The notes beneath the pieces were generated by a model. The model was not told the DNA's origin and searched no databases. It was given only the letters and a program-made list of their open reading frames with translations. A DNA stretch of 64,000 nucleotides, from contig NZ_JAHGAJ010000025.1 in NCBI RefSeq assembly GCF_030248535.1, positions 172,025-236,024 on the forward strand, in the 5' to 3' direction. This stretch comes from Vibrio sp. D404a (GTDB lineage: Bacteria; Pseudomonadota; Gammaproteobacteria; Enterobacterales; Vibrionaceae). This document shows, one piece after another, positions 36,555-45,446 of the stretch (position 1 is its first letter; each line of letters opens with the position of its first letter). The position numbers were made by a program, and so were the translations under genes.

Positions 36555-37571
36555 TTAGTGCATTTTTATCAATGCTTTACGTACTTTTTGTGGGTCGTTC
36601 TCTATAAGTGCAATAGCATCAGGAGCGGTATCGAGGGTGAACTCGTGACTGATTAAAAACTCGGTGTCGAGTTTTCCTTGAGCCATCCAGTCAATCACTT
36701 TCGGGAACATCTTGTTATTTAGACGAGAGCCTACAATGGTCAGCTCTTTCTTGATCACTTCTACTTGTTGAAGCGGACTATCTTCACTAGAGAAACCGAG
36801 CAAACAAACAGTTCCCGCAGGAGCTGCCAACCTCATAATTTCAGGAATAAGAGCAGGAATACATGCTGCGTCTGCGATCAGTGGTACACCTTGCCCATCT
36901 GTCAGCTCCATGACTCGCTGCTCAGTGTTTTCTTGTTTAGGGTTAATGGTATGAGTCGCCCCTAATTGCTTGGCGGTCTCTAACTTTTCATCAAGAAGAT
37001 CGACAATTATAGATGGAATACCTAAAACATTAGCAATTTGTACAATGGTTAACCCAATAACGCCCGCACCGTAGATCAATATTGTGTCATCCGAAGAAGC
37101 GTCTAATCGGTTAAACACGTTAGCTGCGATACTGTAAGGTTCTATTAAGGTTGCATCTCTTAAGTTGATGCTGTCCGGTAGGGCAATAATATTGGCTGCA
37201 GGCACGGTTTGAAATTGTGTGAATCCGCCATCGGTGTGAACACCAATCACTTGAAGTTCAGTACACACATTCGATCGACCGATTTTGCATGGTCGGCATT
37301 GGCCACAGCTGATCACAGGATTCACGACCACTTTTGCTCCAACTTCCAGCCCAGTTACGCTGCTTCCGATTTTTTCGATAGTTCCTACAAACTCATGCCC
37401 AGTGATTCTAGGGTAAGTAGCAAATGGGTTTTGGCCGTGAATAATGTGCAGGTCAGAGCCACAAATCCCGGCGTACTCTACACGCACTAATACTTGGTCA
37501 TCAGAGAAAGAAGGTACGTCTTGTTCGACGACTTGGTAGTCATTAATCCCATTAACAATAAATGATTTCAT
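36555..37571 (-). CDS. zinc-dependent polyol/aldonate dehydrogenase (L-gulonate 5-dehydrogenase-like)
   Basis: 338 residues, medium-chain alcohol dehydrogenase. Catalytic zinc site GICGSDLHIIHG and GHEFVG, structural zinc Cys set in CGQCRPCKIGRSNVC, nucleotide fold YGAGVIGLTIVQIA. Resembles RspB/YjjN-like enzymes that oxidise L-gulonate or L-galactonate at C5. In this cluster oxidation of L-gulonate to D-fructuronate would feed UxuB (inference from context). Starts 3 bp after the end of the GntR gene, so same operon. Confidence 0.88.
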   Translation of the reverse strand: MKSFIVNGINDYQVVEQDVPSFSDDQVLVRVEYAGICGSDLHIIHGQNPFATYPRITGHEFVGTIEKIGSSVTGLEVGAKVVVNPVISCGQCRPCKIGRSNVCTELQVIGVHTDGGFTQFQTVPAANIIALPDSINLRDATLIEPYSIAANVFNRLDASSDDTILIYGAGVIGLTIVQIANVLGIPSIIVDLLDEKLETAKQLGATHTINPKQENTEQRVMELTDGQGVPLIADAACIPALIPEIMRLAAPAGTVCLLGFSSEDSPLQQVEVIKKELTIVGSRLNNKMFPKVIDWMAQGKLDTEFLISHEFTLDTAPDAIALIENDPQKVRKALIKMH

Positions 37572-37573
37572 TT

Positions 37574-38266
37574 TTAGTTACTCAACTTATCTATCACGTT
37601 ATCGATGTGCATGATCATTGCCGATTTAGCTTGTTCAGGATCTCCGGCTTTGATCGCATTGAAGATCGCTTGATGATCGTCAATCCAAATTCCTTTTGCA
37701 GTCGGTTCGTTAGCAATGACTTCCATGCGATCCCACATTTTGCCTTTCATATGTAGCGACATCAGATCTTGGTGGAAAATGGTTAATAGTGGGTTCTGGC
37801 AAGTGCTAGCGATTGCAAAGTGAAACTGTTGGTCAGCATCATGAGATGTTTGATGTCTCAACTCGATACTTGAGAAAAATTGAGAGGCAGTCATCATGTC
37901 AAGGCATTGTTGAAGTTCGTTTATTAGTTCAGGCGTATTGTTCAACGCTGCTTGTTCAGCAAACTCACCCTCAATAATTTTTCTAGCCGACAAAATATCA
38001 TTTGGCGTAAATTCACTTAGTGCCGGGGAAGGCAGTTGAGGCTGACTTTGTAAGACGAAAACCCCTGCCCCTTTCTTGATTTCAGCAATGCCAGATAGTT
38101 CCAAATAAACCATAGCTTCACGTATGACGGTACGGCTCACATTGAGCTCTTCTGACAGCTTCCGTTCTGGTGGGATTTTGTCCCCTACGAGGTATTGCTT
38201 TGCGTTAATTCGGTTAATGATCTGATTGGCGACGGTTATGTACAGCCGGTCAGTTTTTATTGTCAT
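37574..38266 (-). CDS. GntR-family regulator with FCD domain
   Basis: 230 residues. Winged helix ~8-72 (VGDKIPPERKLSEELNVSRT) and an all-helical FCD ligand domain with the metal-site pattern (ASQFFSSIELRHQTSHDADQ, FHFAIA, and MHIDNVID at the end). FCD regulators of hexuronate and aldonate pathways (UxuR/ExuR type) are repressors released by pathway intermediates. It leads the minus-strand operon and faces the TRAP operon across an 844-bp gap containing two identical inverted 17-bp sites. Confidence 0.92.
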   Translation of the reverse strand: MTIKTDRLYITVANQIINRINAKQYLVGDKIPPERKLSEELNVSRTVIREAMVYLELSGIAEIKKGAGVFVLQSQPQLPSPALSEFTPNDILSARKIIEGEFAEQAALNNTPELINELQQCLDMMTASQFFSSIELRHQTSHDADQQFHFAIASTCQNPLLTIFHQDLMSLHMKGKMWDRMEVIANEPTAKGIWIDDHQAIFNAIKAGDPEQAKSAMIMHIDNVIDKLSN

Positions 38267-38466
38267 GCTTCTACCTTGTTCATAATCGATTCTTTATGCC
38301 GCTAATGATTGGTTGTGCGCCCTTCTCTTTGCTCAGTCTATTTAATGGGATTAACCGTGAAAATAGCTTTGAGGAGATGTTGGCTCACTCTGCAGCATTG
38401 TTATGTACCAATTAAACCATCATTTATCTAAAAGTTATGTGACCAAGGGCATGTTAAAGTGAAAAT

Positions 38467-38483
38467 ATTGTACAGACCAATTT
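38467..38483 (-). promoter_or_regulatory. operator copy 1 for the GntR/FCD regulator
   Basis: ATTGTACAGACCAATTT is the exact reverse complement of the sequence at 39072-39088. Its TTGGT...ACAA arms fit FadR/UxuR-type sites. It lies 200 bp before the regulator start. Confidence 0.65.
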
Positions 38484-39071
38484 TGTTGTGTTGGTTTTTT
38501 GTGTGGCTAAATATATTTCTACATTGCGTTATATAGCTTCAACAATAGAGTTAATAAGTAGAGCTAAGTGGTGTGGTGTTCTTTTTATAGATTAGGAGGC
38601 GGTAAAACAGGAACTTGGTCAATGATTTACAGATTTTTAGTTAAAATCATACTTTATTGTTTTTGGAATATTGTGCTCCCAGTTTGGTTTAAATCGTATT
38701 TTGATGAGAGATAAAACAAAGATAAGTGGCCGATTCGCTTTTTGTTATGTTGGGTTTTGGTTTTAAGTTGTTGTTTTTAATCTATTTAATTTACCACCTG
38801 TTGAGTCGTGCAAATATAGCCAAGTTAAATATTCTTAAAGTGATGCGGAGTTTTCATCGTGGATTCAGCCCAAAACGAGGAAGGTAAAGCAAGTGGGACA
38901 AATAGAGTAATTCCCATAAAAATGACTATTCATTGATCGAGATATGGTTTTTTCTGGTTGCGAAAGCTGAGACTTTGCGCATAAAAATGCCATGCTAAGT
39001 AGGGTCTTTCTGTCACATTTATCACACTTAACGTTTTTAATAATTGTGAAATGTTAATCCGATGTTAGATT

Positions 39072-39088
39072 AAATTGGTCTGTACAAT
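39072..39088 (+). promoter_or_regulatory. operator copy 2 for the GntR/FCD regulator
   Basis: AAATTGGTCTGTACAAT lies 22 bp before the dctP ATG, where it would overlap the promoter or transcript start. Exact inverted match to 38467-38483. Confidence 0.7.
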
Positions 39089-39110
39089 AAAGATAAAAAT
39101 GGAGAACACG

Positions 39111-40076
39111 ATGAAGCAAAAACTATTGAGCGTCGCTATATTAGCGTCTTCTCTTTTCACTGGAATTGCATCTGCTGCCGACTACACTTTGAAATTTGGC
39201 CATCTGGCAAACGATGACAATGTTTGGAACAAAGCTGCCCTACATTTCCAAAAAACGGTGGAAGAAAAATCTGAAGGACGAATTGAAGTTTTGGTGTATC
39301 CGAACTCTGAATTAGGGTCTGAGATGGATATCATTAACGGCATCCAACTAGGCACGGTTGACCTAACAATCTCGGGTGAGTCATTGCAAAACTGGGCACC
39401 GAAAGCAGCACTGCTTGCAATCCCATATGCAATCCGTGATAGCGAGCACTTAGCAGCAGTTGCCGATGGTGAGGTTGGTAAAGAAATTGAAGAACAAATC
39501 ACTCAACGTTCAGGCCTAGTGCCACTAACTTGGTTCGAACGTGGTGCGCGCAACCTAACTTCGAATAAACCAATTACAACGCCAGAAGATCTTAACGGTA
39601 CTATTCTACGTGTTCCAAACGTTCCAATTTTTGTAAAGGTGTGGGAGCAACTTGGTGCTAAACCGACTCCGATGGCATTCTCGGAAGTTTTTACTTCTTT
39701 ACAACAAGGCACGATCAATTCCCAAGAAAACCCGCTATCACTGATCAACAGCGCATCGTTCTTTGAAGTTCAAGGTTATGTGAACAAAACAGAACACGTA
39801 CGCAGCTGGATTTACGTTGTTATGGGTAAGCGTCAATTAGAAAAACTACCTAAAGACTTGCAAGTTGTGGTTAAAGAAGCCGCTGCCGAAACGCAGGCCT
39901 ACGAACGAGATCTATTCCTAGAAGATGAAAGAAAGCTTGCAGAGTTATTGCAAGAAAGAGGGATGAAATTCGTCGATGTCGATCAAGAGGCATTCCGTGA
40001 AGCTGCGCTTCCGGCTGTTCGTAAAAGTTTGAATAAAGAGCAGTTACCGCTGTTTGAAGATATCCAAAAACTATAA
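39111..40076 (+). CDS. dctP: DctP-type TRAP solute-binding protein for a sugar acid
   Basis: 321 residues. Signal peptide MKQKLLSVAILASSLFTGIASA, then DctP fold: YTLKFGHLANDDNVWNKAAL, LGSEMDIINGIQLGTVDLTI, the carboxylate-binding Arg in NGTILRVPNVP, and MAFSEVFTSLQQGTINSQEN. Encoded at the head of a TRAP-catabolic operon, so the ligand is probably D-mannonate, D-fructuronate, L-gulonate or a hexuronate (inference). The ATG is set by GGAG 8 nt upstream; it lies just after an operator. Confidence 0.93.
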   Translation: MKQKLLSVAILASSLFTGIASAADYTLKFGHLANDDNVWNKAALHFQKTVEEKSEGRIEVLVYPNSELGSEMDIINGIQLGTVDLTISGESLQNWAPKAALLAIPYAIRDSEHLAAVADGEVGKEIEEQITQRSGLVPLTWFERGARNLTSNKPITTPEDLNGTILRVPNVPIFVKVWEQLGAKPTPMAFSEVFTSLQQGTINSQENPLSLINSASFFEVQGYVNKTEHVRSWIYVVMGKRQLEKLPKDLQVVVKEAAAETQAYERDLFLEDERKLAELLQERGMKFVDVDQEAFREAALPAVRKSLNKEQLPLFEDIQKL

Positions 40077-40086
40077 GTAACCCTTG

Positions 40087-40104
40087 GGGAGGTGGAAGCC
40101 TCCC
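40087..40104 (+). terminator. intercistronic hairpin between dctP and dctQ
   Basis: GGGAGG-TGGAAG-CCTCCC followed by TATTTT. Likely partial terminator or RNase barrier that raises binding-protein levels relative to permeases. Confidence 0.65.
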
Positions 40105-40125
40105 TATTTTCTCATGAGGGAAATT

Positions 40126-40662
40126 ATGACGACAATCGTAAATGTGGCTGAAGAATCAAAAGAGTCACTCGTTTCGAGAGCCGTAAATCACATTGATCGA
40201 CTTGCCACTCGCTTTTTTAGCTTTTTTACAATTTGTAGCTTGGTCGCTTTATGTGGCGTGGTTTTACTACAAGTATTTGCAAGAATGTTTTTAGAAAGTA
40301 CCCCTGCTTGGACAGAAGAACTTTCTCGCTACTTCTTTATCTATACCGTTGCTTTTGGTTCTGGATTAGCTTTTAAGTCAAAAGAACTAGTGAGTGTCGA
40401 TATTATAGTTTCTAGACTAAGCGAAAAATGGCAAAGTATATATCAACTAATTGTTAATATCGTTATTTCTGTTTTTATCTTTATTGCTTTACCAAATGCA
40501 TTTCAATTTATGAGTATCGGTGAATGGCAAACATCACCAGTACTTGCAGTTCAAATGGACTACATCTTTTTTGCAAGTGTTCTTATCTTTGCAAACTTAC
40601 AATTATTTATAGCACTAGACTCTATAAAAATAATTATTAAACATACAAGTCGGAGAGGATGA
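40126..40662 (+). CDS. dctQ: TRAP transporter small permease
   Basis: 178 residues with four membrane segments (~30-50, 65-85, 105-125, 145-165) and the DctQ pattern ESTPAWTEELSRYFFIYTVA after the first helix. Start at ATG 40126 preceded by GAGGGA; the longer frame from 40084 runs through the hairpin. Pairs with the DctM protein 1 bp downstream. Noticeably AT-rich with A-ending codons. Confidence 0.9.
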   Translation: MTTIVNVAEESKESLVSRAVNHIDRLATRFFSFFTICSLVALCGVVLLQVFARMFLESTPAWTEELSRYFFIYTVAFGSGLAFKSKELVSVDIIVSRLSEKWQSIYQLIVNIVISVFIFIALPNAFQFMSIGEWQTSPVLAVQMDYIFFASVLIFANLQLFIALDSIKIIIKHTSRRG

Positions 40663-40663
40663 T

Positions 40664-41938
40664 ATGGAAGTCTATATATTATTTTCGGTTTTCTTTATTT
40701 TATTAATATTAGGCTTTCCTATTGCAATTACGCTTGGAATAGCATCAATGGCTTACTTATTGATAGCTGATATTTCATTAACTGTAATTCCACAAAAAAT
40801 GTTTGCGGGCATTGATTCGTTTGTACTCCTTTGTATTGGCGGCTTCATACTCGCTGGAAATTTAATGAATCGGGGGAATATCACCGAACAGATTATTGGG
40901 CTAAGTAACGTGATGCTGGGGCATATTCGTGGTGGACTTGGGTTAGCGAATGTTAGTGGTTCAATGTTGTTTGGTGGCGTTTCAGGTACTGCGGTTGCAG
41001 ATACAGCATCGATTGGTTCGGTCATGATCCCTGGTATGGCAAAAAGTGGTTACGACAAACCATTTGCAGCCGCGGTGACTGCTGCCTCTTCAACCATCGG
41101 GCCAATTATTCCTCCTAGCGTACCCATGATCATTGTCGGCACATTGACCAGTATCTCGGTTGGAAAACTGTTTCTAGCTGGTGCTGTACCGGGCTTGTTA
41201 CTGGGTGTAGGGATGATGGCAACGACTTATTTCCTATCGGTAAAACGAGGCTACCCGAAAGAAAAGCGCGCGACGTTATCTGAAATTATCCTTCACTTAC
41301 GTACAAGTTGTTGGGCGATTTCCCTGACATTTTTGATACTGATTGGCATTGTAGGTGGTTTCTTTACGCCGACCGAAGCCTCTGTAGTCGCGGCGCTTTA
41401 TGCAATGATTATCGGTGTGTTCGTTTATAAGGGACTTTCGTTTAGAGATCTTCCGAAAATACTACTTTCGACTGCAGTAACCACTGCATCGTTAATGTTA
41501 CTTGTTGGTTTAGCAAATGTGTTTGGGTGGATACTAACATCAGAAAAAATCCCACAGATGATAGCGTCTGCGATACTAACGATCAGTGAAAATCCAATCA
41601 TTGTATTGCTAATCATCAACTTATTGTTGCTGTTGGTTGGCTCGTTCATGGAGACCATTGCGGCACTAATCATACTGTTTCCTACACTGTTAGGCGTAGC
41701 GACTGCTGTCGGTGTTGACCCAGTGCACTTTGGCATTATCGCCGTGCTTAACTTGATGATTGGTCTAACTACACCACCTGTTGGAGTTTGTTTGTTCGTT
41801 GCTGCGGGCATTGGTGGAATTCCGATGGAGAAAGTCGTGAAAGCAATCGTGCCTTTCCTATTGTGCAATTTAGCCGTGTTATTGATGGTCACATATATAC
41901 CAGCGTTATCACTTTGGCTACCAAGCGTGTTCTTATAA
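40664..41938 (+). CDS. dctM: TRAP transporter large permease
   Basis: 424 residues, about 12 membrane segments. DctM family motifs: FLLILGFPIAITLGIASM-like N terminus, NVSGSMLFGGVSGTAVADTA, ASSTIGPIIPPSVPMIIVG and LNLMIGLTTPPVGVCLFVAA. Forms the sodium-coupled channel with DctQ. Start follows GGAGAGG and lies 1 bp beyond the dctQ stop. Confidence 0.94.
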   Translation: MEVYILFSVFFILLILGFPIAITLGIASMAYLLIADISLTVIPQKMFAGIDSFVLLCIGGFILAGNLMNRGNITEQIIGLSNVMLGHIRGGLGLANVSGSMLFGGVSGTAVADTASIGSVMIPGMAKSGYDKPFAAAVTAASSTIGPIIPPSVPMIIVGTLTSISVGKLFLAGAVPGLLLGVGMMATTYFLSVKRGYPKEKRATLSEIILHLRTSCWAISLTFLILIGIVGGFFTPTEASVVAALYAMIIGVFVYKGLSFRDLPKILLSTAVTTASLMLLVGLANVFGWILTSEKIPQMIASAILTISENPIIVLLIINLLLLLVGSFMETIAALIILFPTLLGVATAVGVDPVHFGIIAVLNLMIGLTTPPVGVCLFVAAGIGGIPMEKVVKAIVPFLLCNLAVLLMVTYIPALSLWLPSVFL

Positions 41939-41956
41939 ACAATTAGAGTTGATGTA

Positions 41957-43093
41957 ATGTTAGATGGTCGATACCCAGATTATTCTCGAATGAGAAAAAA
42001 AACAGAAAAGAATATTCCAAAGTTTATCTATGAATATTTGGAAGGAGGATGTTTTGATGATATTGGATTGGAGACAAACCGTTTAGCATTGCAGAGTTCT
42101 AAGTTAGCACCAAGGTATTTAGCGCCGTATTCAAAATGCGACTTAAAAACAACAATCCTTGGGAAAGAATATAGCGCTCCATTCGGCATTGCACCAATCG
42201 GTTTACAAGGTCTGATTTGGCCTAATTCTCCGGTAATTTTGGCGAAGGCAGCAAAGAAATACAATATTCCATATATCCTAAGCACCGTTTCATCTGAGTC
42301 GATAGAAGTAATCGCAGAGTTAGCTGAAGACAATGCATGGTTTCAACTCTACAACCCTGTGGATGAAACAATACAAGACTCAATATTGGGACGGTTGAAG
42401 AGTTGCGGCTATAAAAACTTGGTGGTCACGGTCGACATTCCGACGTTTGGGTTTAGGCCCAATGATATCGTGAATGGATTAACTATGCCCCCTAAGTACT
42501 CTGTTAAGAACTTCATTGATGTATGCAAAACGCCGCATTGGGCAACTCAAACCCTCAAATATGGGATTCCGAAGTTTAAGAATTTGGAACCGTACATGAG
42601 AGAGCATCGTCTCGATTTACCAGAAATGATGCGCTCGATGGCGATGGGGAAAGTGGATACGGAAGGCTTGAAAAGAATAAGAGACAAGTGGGAGGGGAAT
42701 TTAATCGTAAAAGGCGTTTGTTCTAGTAGCGATCTCAAGTTACTTGAAGAAGTGAGTGCCGACGGGGTTATTTTATCTAACCATGGAGCTCGGCAGCTAG
42801 ACGCCTGTGAATCCCCAATAGATCTTCTAAGAAAAATTGATCGAGATTCAGTGCCCTCAGGAACGACGATGATGATGGATAGCGGTATCCGATCGGGAGT
42901 GGATATTGCCACTTCCTTAGCATCCGGTGCCCAATTTACATTTTTGGGTCGCTTTTTCATGTACGCCGTGTCGTCATTGGGTAAGGAAGGTGGAGAGCAT
43001 GCAATCGAAGTGTTAATGCACCAACTGACTCAAGTAATGGAACAAATTAGGTGTGAGAAACCCTCTGATTTGTCAGGGTTCCTCGCAAACTAG
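41957..43093 (+). CDS. FMN-dependent alpha-hydroxyacid dehydrogenase/oxidase
   Basis: 378 residues of the glycolate oxidase/lactate dehydrogenase family (TIM barrel with FMN). Active-site residues conserved: Tyr in FIYEYLEGG, Tyr in WFQLYNPVD, Arg in TVDIPTFGFRPND, Lys in LIVKGV, and the His/Arg pair of LSNHGARQLD; FMN phosphate loop MDSGIRSGVD. Oxidises a 2-hydroxyacid to the 2-keto acid. Its place between TRAP permeases and uxuA suggests an aldonate substrate, but lactate cannot be excluded. 18 bp after dctM. Confidence 0.88.
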   Translation: MLDGRYPDYSRMRKKTEKNIPKFIYEYLEGGCFDDIGLETNRLALQSSKLAPRYLAPYSKCDLKTTILGKEYSAPFGIAPIGLQGLIWPNSPVILAKAAKKYNIPYILSTVSSESIEVIAELAEDNAWFQLYNPVDETIQDSILGRLKSCGYKNLVVTVDIPTFGFRPNDIVNGLTMPPKYSVKNFIDVCKTPHWATQTLKYGIPKFKNLEPYMREHRLDLPEMMRSMAMGKVDTEGLKRIRDKWEGNLIVKGVCSSSDLKLLEEVSADGVILSNHGARQLDACESPIDLLRKIDRDSVPSGTTMMMDSGIRSGVDIATSLASGAQFTFLGRFFMYAVSSLGKEGGEHAIEVLMHQLTQVMEQIRCEKPSDLSGFLAN

Positions 43094-43289
43094 ATATAAG
43101 TACAAGCTCATTTAATTTTGGTAAATAGTTGTTCGTTATACGTATCCGTAATAAAAATATTTATTGGGCGGGTATATAGATTATGCATATAGGGTTGAGT
43201 TGATATTATCTCAATTAATATTATATTAAGGCTCTAAACTTTTATTTGTCCGATTTGCTAAATAATTAAAAACTTTTTTGGAGATAAAT

Positions 43290-44363
43290 ATGAAAATGTC
43301 ATTTCGTTGGTATGGCGAAGGAAATGATGAGGTAAGTTTACCTTTTATTAAACAGATTCCTGGTGTAGAAGGCATTGTTTGGTCATTACACGATATGCCC
43401 GCTGGAGAAGTTTGGAGCGAAGAACGTATTCTCGCTGAAAAAGAAATAATAGAGAAATCAGGTTTTCATATTGATGTCGTCGAAAGTGTGAATGTTCATG
43501 AAGACATTAAACTCGGTTTGCCATCAAGAGATAAGTATATTGATAACTATATTGAAACCTTAAAAAGACTAGCTAATGTCGGGGTAAAAGTAGTCTGCTA
43601 TAACTTTATGCCAGTATTCGATTGGACCAGAACCGAGCTGTATAAAGAAATGGAAGACGGTTCTAACGCTCTGTTTTTCGAAAAGAGTAAAATCAGTGAT
43701 ATTGAGCCTATTGAGCTTATCGAAAAATTATCAAAGAACGTATCTGTAACAATGCCAGGGTGGGAACCAGAACGACTATCTCAGTTAAAAGAAACGTTTG
43801 AGAAGTACAAAGGTTTTACAGCGGAAGACCTTTGGGGAAACCTCCAGTATTTCTTAGAAAAAGTTATCCCCGTTTGTGAAGAATACGATATTAAAATGGG
43901 GATTCACCCAGATGACCCTGCATTCCCTATCTTTGGTCTACCTCGAATTATTATTAACAAAGAAAATATTCTAAGGTTTTTAAACTTGGTTGATAGCCCA
44001 TATAACGGCTTAAGTTTATGTACCGGATCACTTGGTTCGAGCAATAACGATATTCCAGACATTATCGACGAAGTTCATGAGCGAATTCATTTTATACATA
44101 TACGTAATGTAAAAAGGTTTGAGAACGGTGACTTTATCGAGTCCTCTCATCGAGCGTGTGATGGCTCCGTCGATACTATTAAAGTCATACAAACACTTCA
44201 TAAGCACGATTATCAAGGTTATGTACGACCAGACCATGGTCGCCATATTTGGGGTGAAGAGAAATGGGCTCGTCCTGGTTACGGTTTATATGACCGAGCT
44301 CTTGGGATTATGTACATCCTCGGTGCATGGGACAACTTGCAAGCGCAGCAAGCTAGCAAATAA
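43290..44363 (+). CDS. uxuA: mannonate dehydratase
   Basis: 357 residues, shorter than the about 394 of E. coli UxuA but of normal length for other UxuA groups. TIM-barrel start MSFRWYGEGNDEVSLPF, metal and substrate residues in MGIHPDDPAFPIFGLPRI, CTGSLGSSNND, HIRNVK and RPDHGRHIWGEE. Dehydrates D-mannonate to 2-keto-3-deoxy-D-gluconate. The ATG at 43290 follows GGAG by 7 nt. Separated by 196 bp from the oxidase gene, so it may have its own promoter. AT-rich compared with flanking chromosomal genes. Confidence 0.94.
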   Translation: MKMSFRWYGEGNDEVSLPFIKQIPGVEGIVWSLHDMPAGEVWSEERILAEKEIIEKSGFHIDVVESVNVHEDIKLGLPSRDKYIDNYIETLKRLANVGVKVVCYNFMPVFDWTRTELYKEMEDGSNALFFEKSKISDIEPIELIEKLSKNVSVTMPGWEPERLSQLKETFEKYKGFTAEDLWGNLQYFLEKVIPVCEEYDIKMGIHPDDPAFPIFGLPRIIINKENILRFLNLVDSPYNGLSLCTGSLGSSNNDIPDIIDEVHERIHFIHIRNVKRFENGDFIESSHRACDGSVDTIKVIQTLHKHDYQGYVRPDHGRHIWGEEKWARPGYGLYDRALGIMYILGAWDNLQAQQASK

Positions 44364-44497
44364 ATCGTGAGTTAGTTAGACCAATAGTCGCGTGCTAATA
44401 GTAGGGTTCAACCTGGTTAAGTGATATTCAGGTTGCTCTACAACCAGCACACAATTATTGACGAGCATTTAATTTCCCAGCGCTGCTGAGGTTAAAG

Positions 44498-45421
44498 ATG
44501 AAAAAAACTAAAATAGCCATTATTGGCGAATGTATGGTTGAGCTACAGCATAAAAATGGGGCGCTGCAGCAGTCATTCGGCGGAGACACGCTAAATACAG
44601 CGCTTTATCTCTCTCGCTTATGCAAAGCTCAGGATATCGAAATCTCCTATGTGACGGCTTTGGGTAAAGACCCTTATAGTCAAGCAATGCTAGACGCTTG
44701 GGAAGAGGAGGGGATTGATACATCTTTAATTCATCAAATTCCAGGCAAGCAACCAGGAGTTTATCACATTGAAACCGATTCAACTGGTGAGCGTAGCTTT
44801 TATTATTGGCGTAGTGAAGCTTCTGCAAAGTTTATGTTTGACCAAGATAATGCGCATGAATTACTAGCTAAATTGAAGCAATTTGATGTGGTTTACCTTA
44901 GTGGTATTACGCTCGCAATTTTGACCGAGAACAGCCGAGAAATGCTATTTGAGCTTCTGGATAGTTTTTCTGGTCAAGTTTTCTTCGATAACAATTATCG
45001 CCCTAAGTTATGGAAAGAGCGTAATGAAGCTGAGAGAGTGTATTTAAAGATGCTGTCATACACCGACACCGCCTTACTGACCTTCGACGATGAAGAAGCG
45101 TTATACGGTGATGAAGACGTTGAGCAATGTATCGCACGAACAAGAGACGCTGGTGTTTCTGAAATTATTGTTAAACGAGGCAGTAAAGATTGCTTTGTTT
45201 ATAAAAATGGATCTTGTTCCTCAGTCGCTGCGAGTAAAGTCAAAAACGTGGTGGATACTACAGCAGCCGGTGATTCATTTAGTGCCGGTTTTCTCGCTAA
45301 ACGCCTTAGTGGTGGTAGCGGGACACAATCAGCGGAAGCTGGGCACATTCTAGCCAGCACCGTTATTCAACATAAAGGCGCGATCATTCCAAGAGATGAA
45401 ATGCCAGATTTGTATTTATAA
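44498..45421 (+). CDS. kdgK: 2-dehydro-3-deoxygluconokinase
   Basis: 307 residues, PfkB-family sugar kinase. N-terminal substrate motif IGECMVELQH and SFGGDTLNTALYLSRL; C-terminal catalytic DTTAAGDSFSAGFLAKRL with the anion hole GAGD-like AAGD. Phosphorylates 2-keto-3-deoxygluconate to KDPG. GAGG lies ahead of the ATG. 134 bp after uxuA, a gap containing a GACCAAT half-site and an AACCTG/CAGGTT hairpin; 25 bp before eda. Confidence 0.93.
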   Translation: MKKTKIAIIGECMVELQHKNGALQQSFGGDTLNTALYLSRLCKAQDIEISYVTALGKDPYSQAMLDAWEEEGIDTSLIHQIPGKQPGVYHIETDSTGERSFYYWRSEASAKFMFDQDNAHELLAKLKQFDVVYLSGITLAILTENSREMLFELLDSFSGQVFFDNNYRPKLWKERNEAERVYLKMLSYTDTALLTFDDEEALYGDEDVEQCIARTRDAGVSEIIVKRGSKDCFVYKNGSCSSVAASKVKNVVDTTAAGDSFSAGFLAKRLSGGSGTQSAEAGHILASTVIQHKGAIIPRDEMPDLYL

Positions 45422-45446
45422 CCCGTTCAATGAAGAGAGAGTCCTA

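Larger units (their letters stand above)
38267..39110. other. large divergent regulatory region of the sugar-acid island
   Basis: 844 bp, AT-rich, with no convincing gene in any frame. It holds the divergent promoters, two exact 17-bp operators near its ends (38467 and 39072) and a looser ATTG-N8-CAAT site at 38397-38412. The central 550 bp shows nothing I can name; an sRNA gene there cannot be excluded. Confidence 0.6.

Noticed and set aside
38397..38412. Third operator-like ATTG-N8-CAAT near the GntR gene
   Set aside because: Spacing is one base longer than in the two exact copies, so it is kept only as a possibility.
44377..44384. GACCAAT half-site between uxuA and kdgK as a GntR operator
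   Set aside because: Only one arm is present; could be chance.
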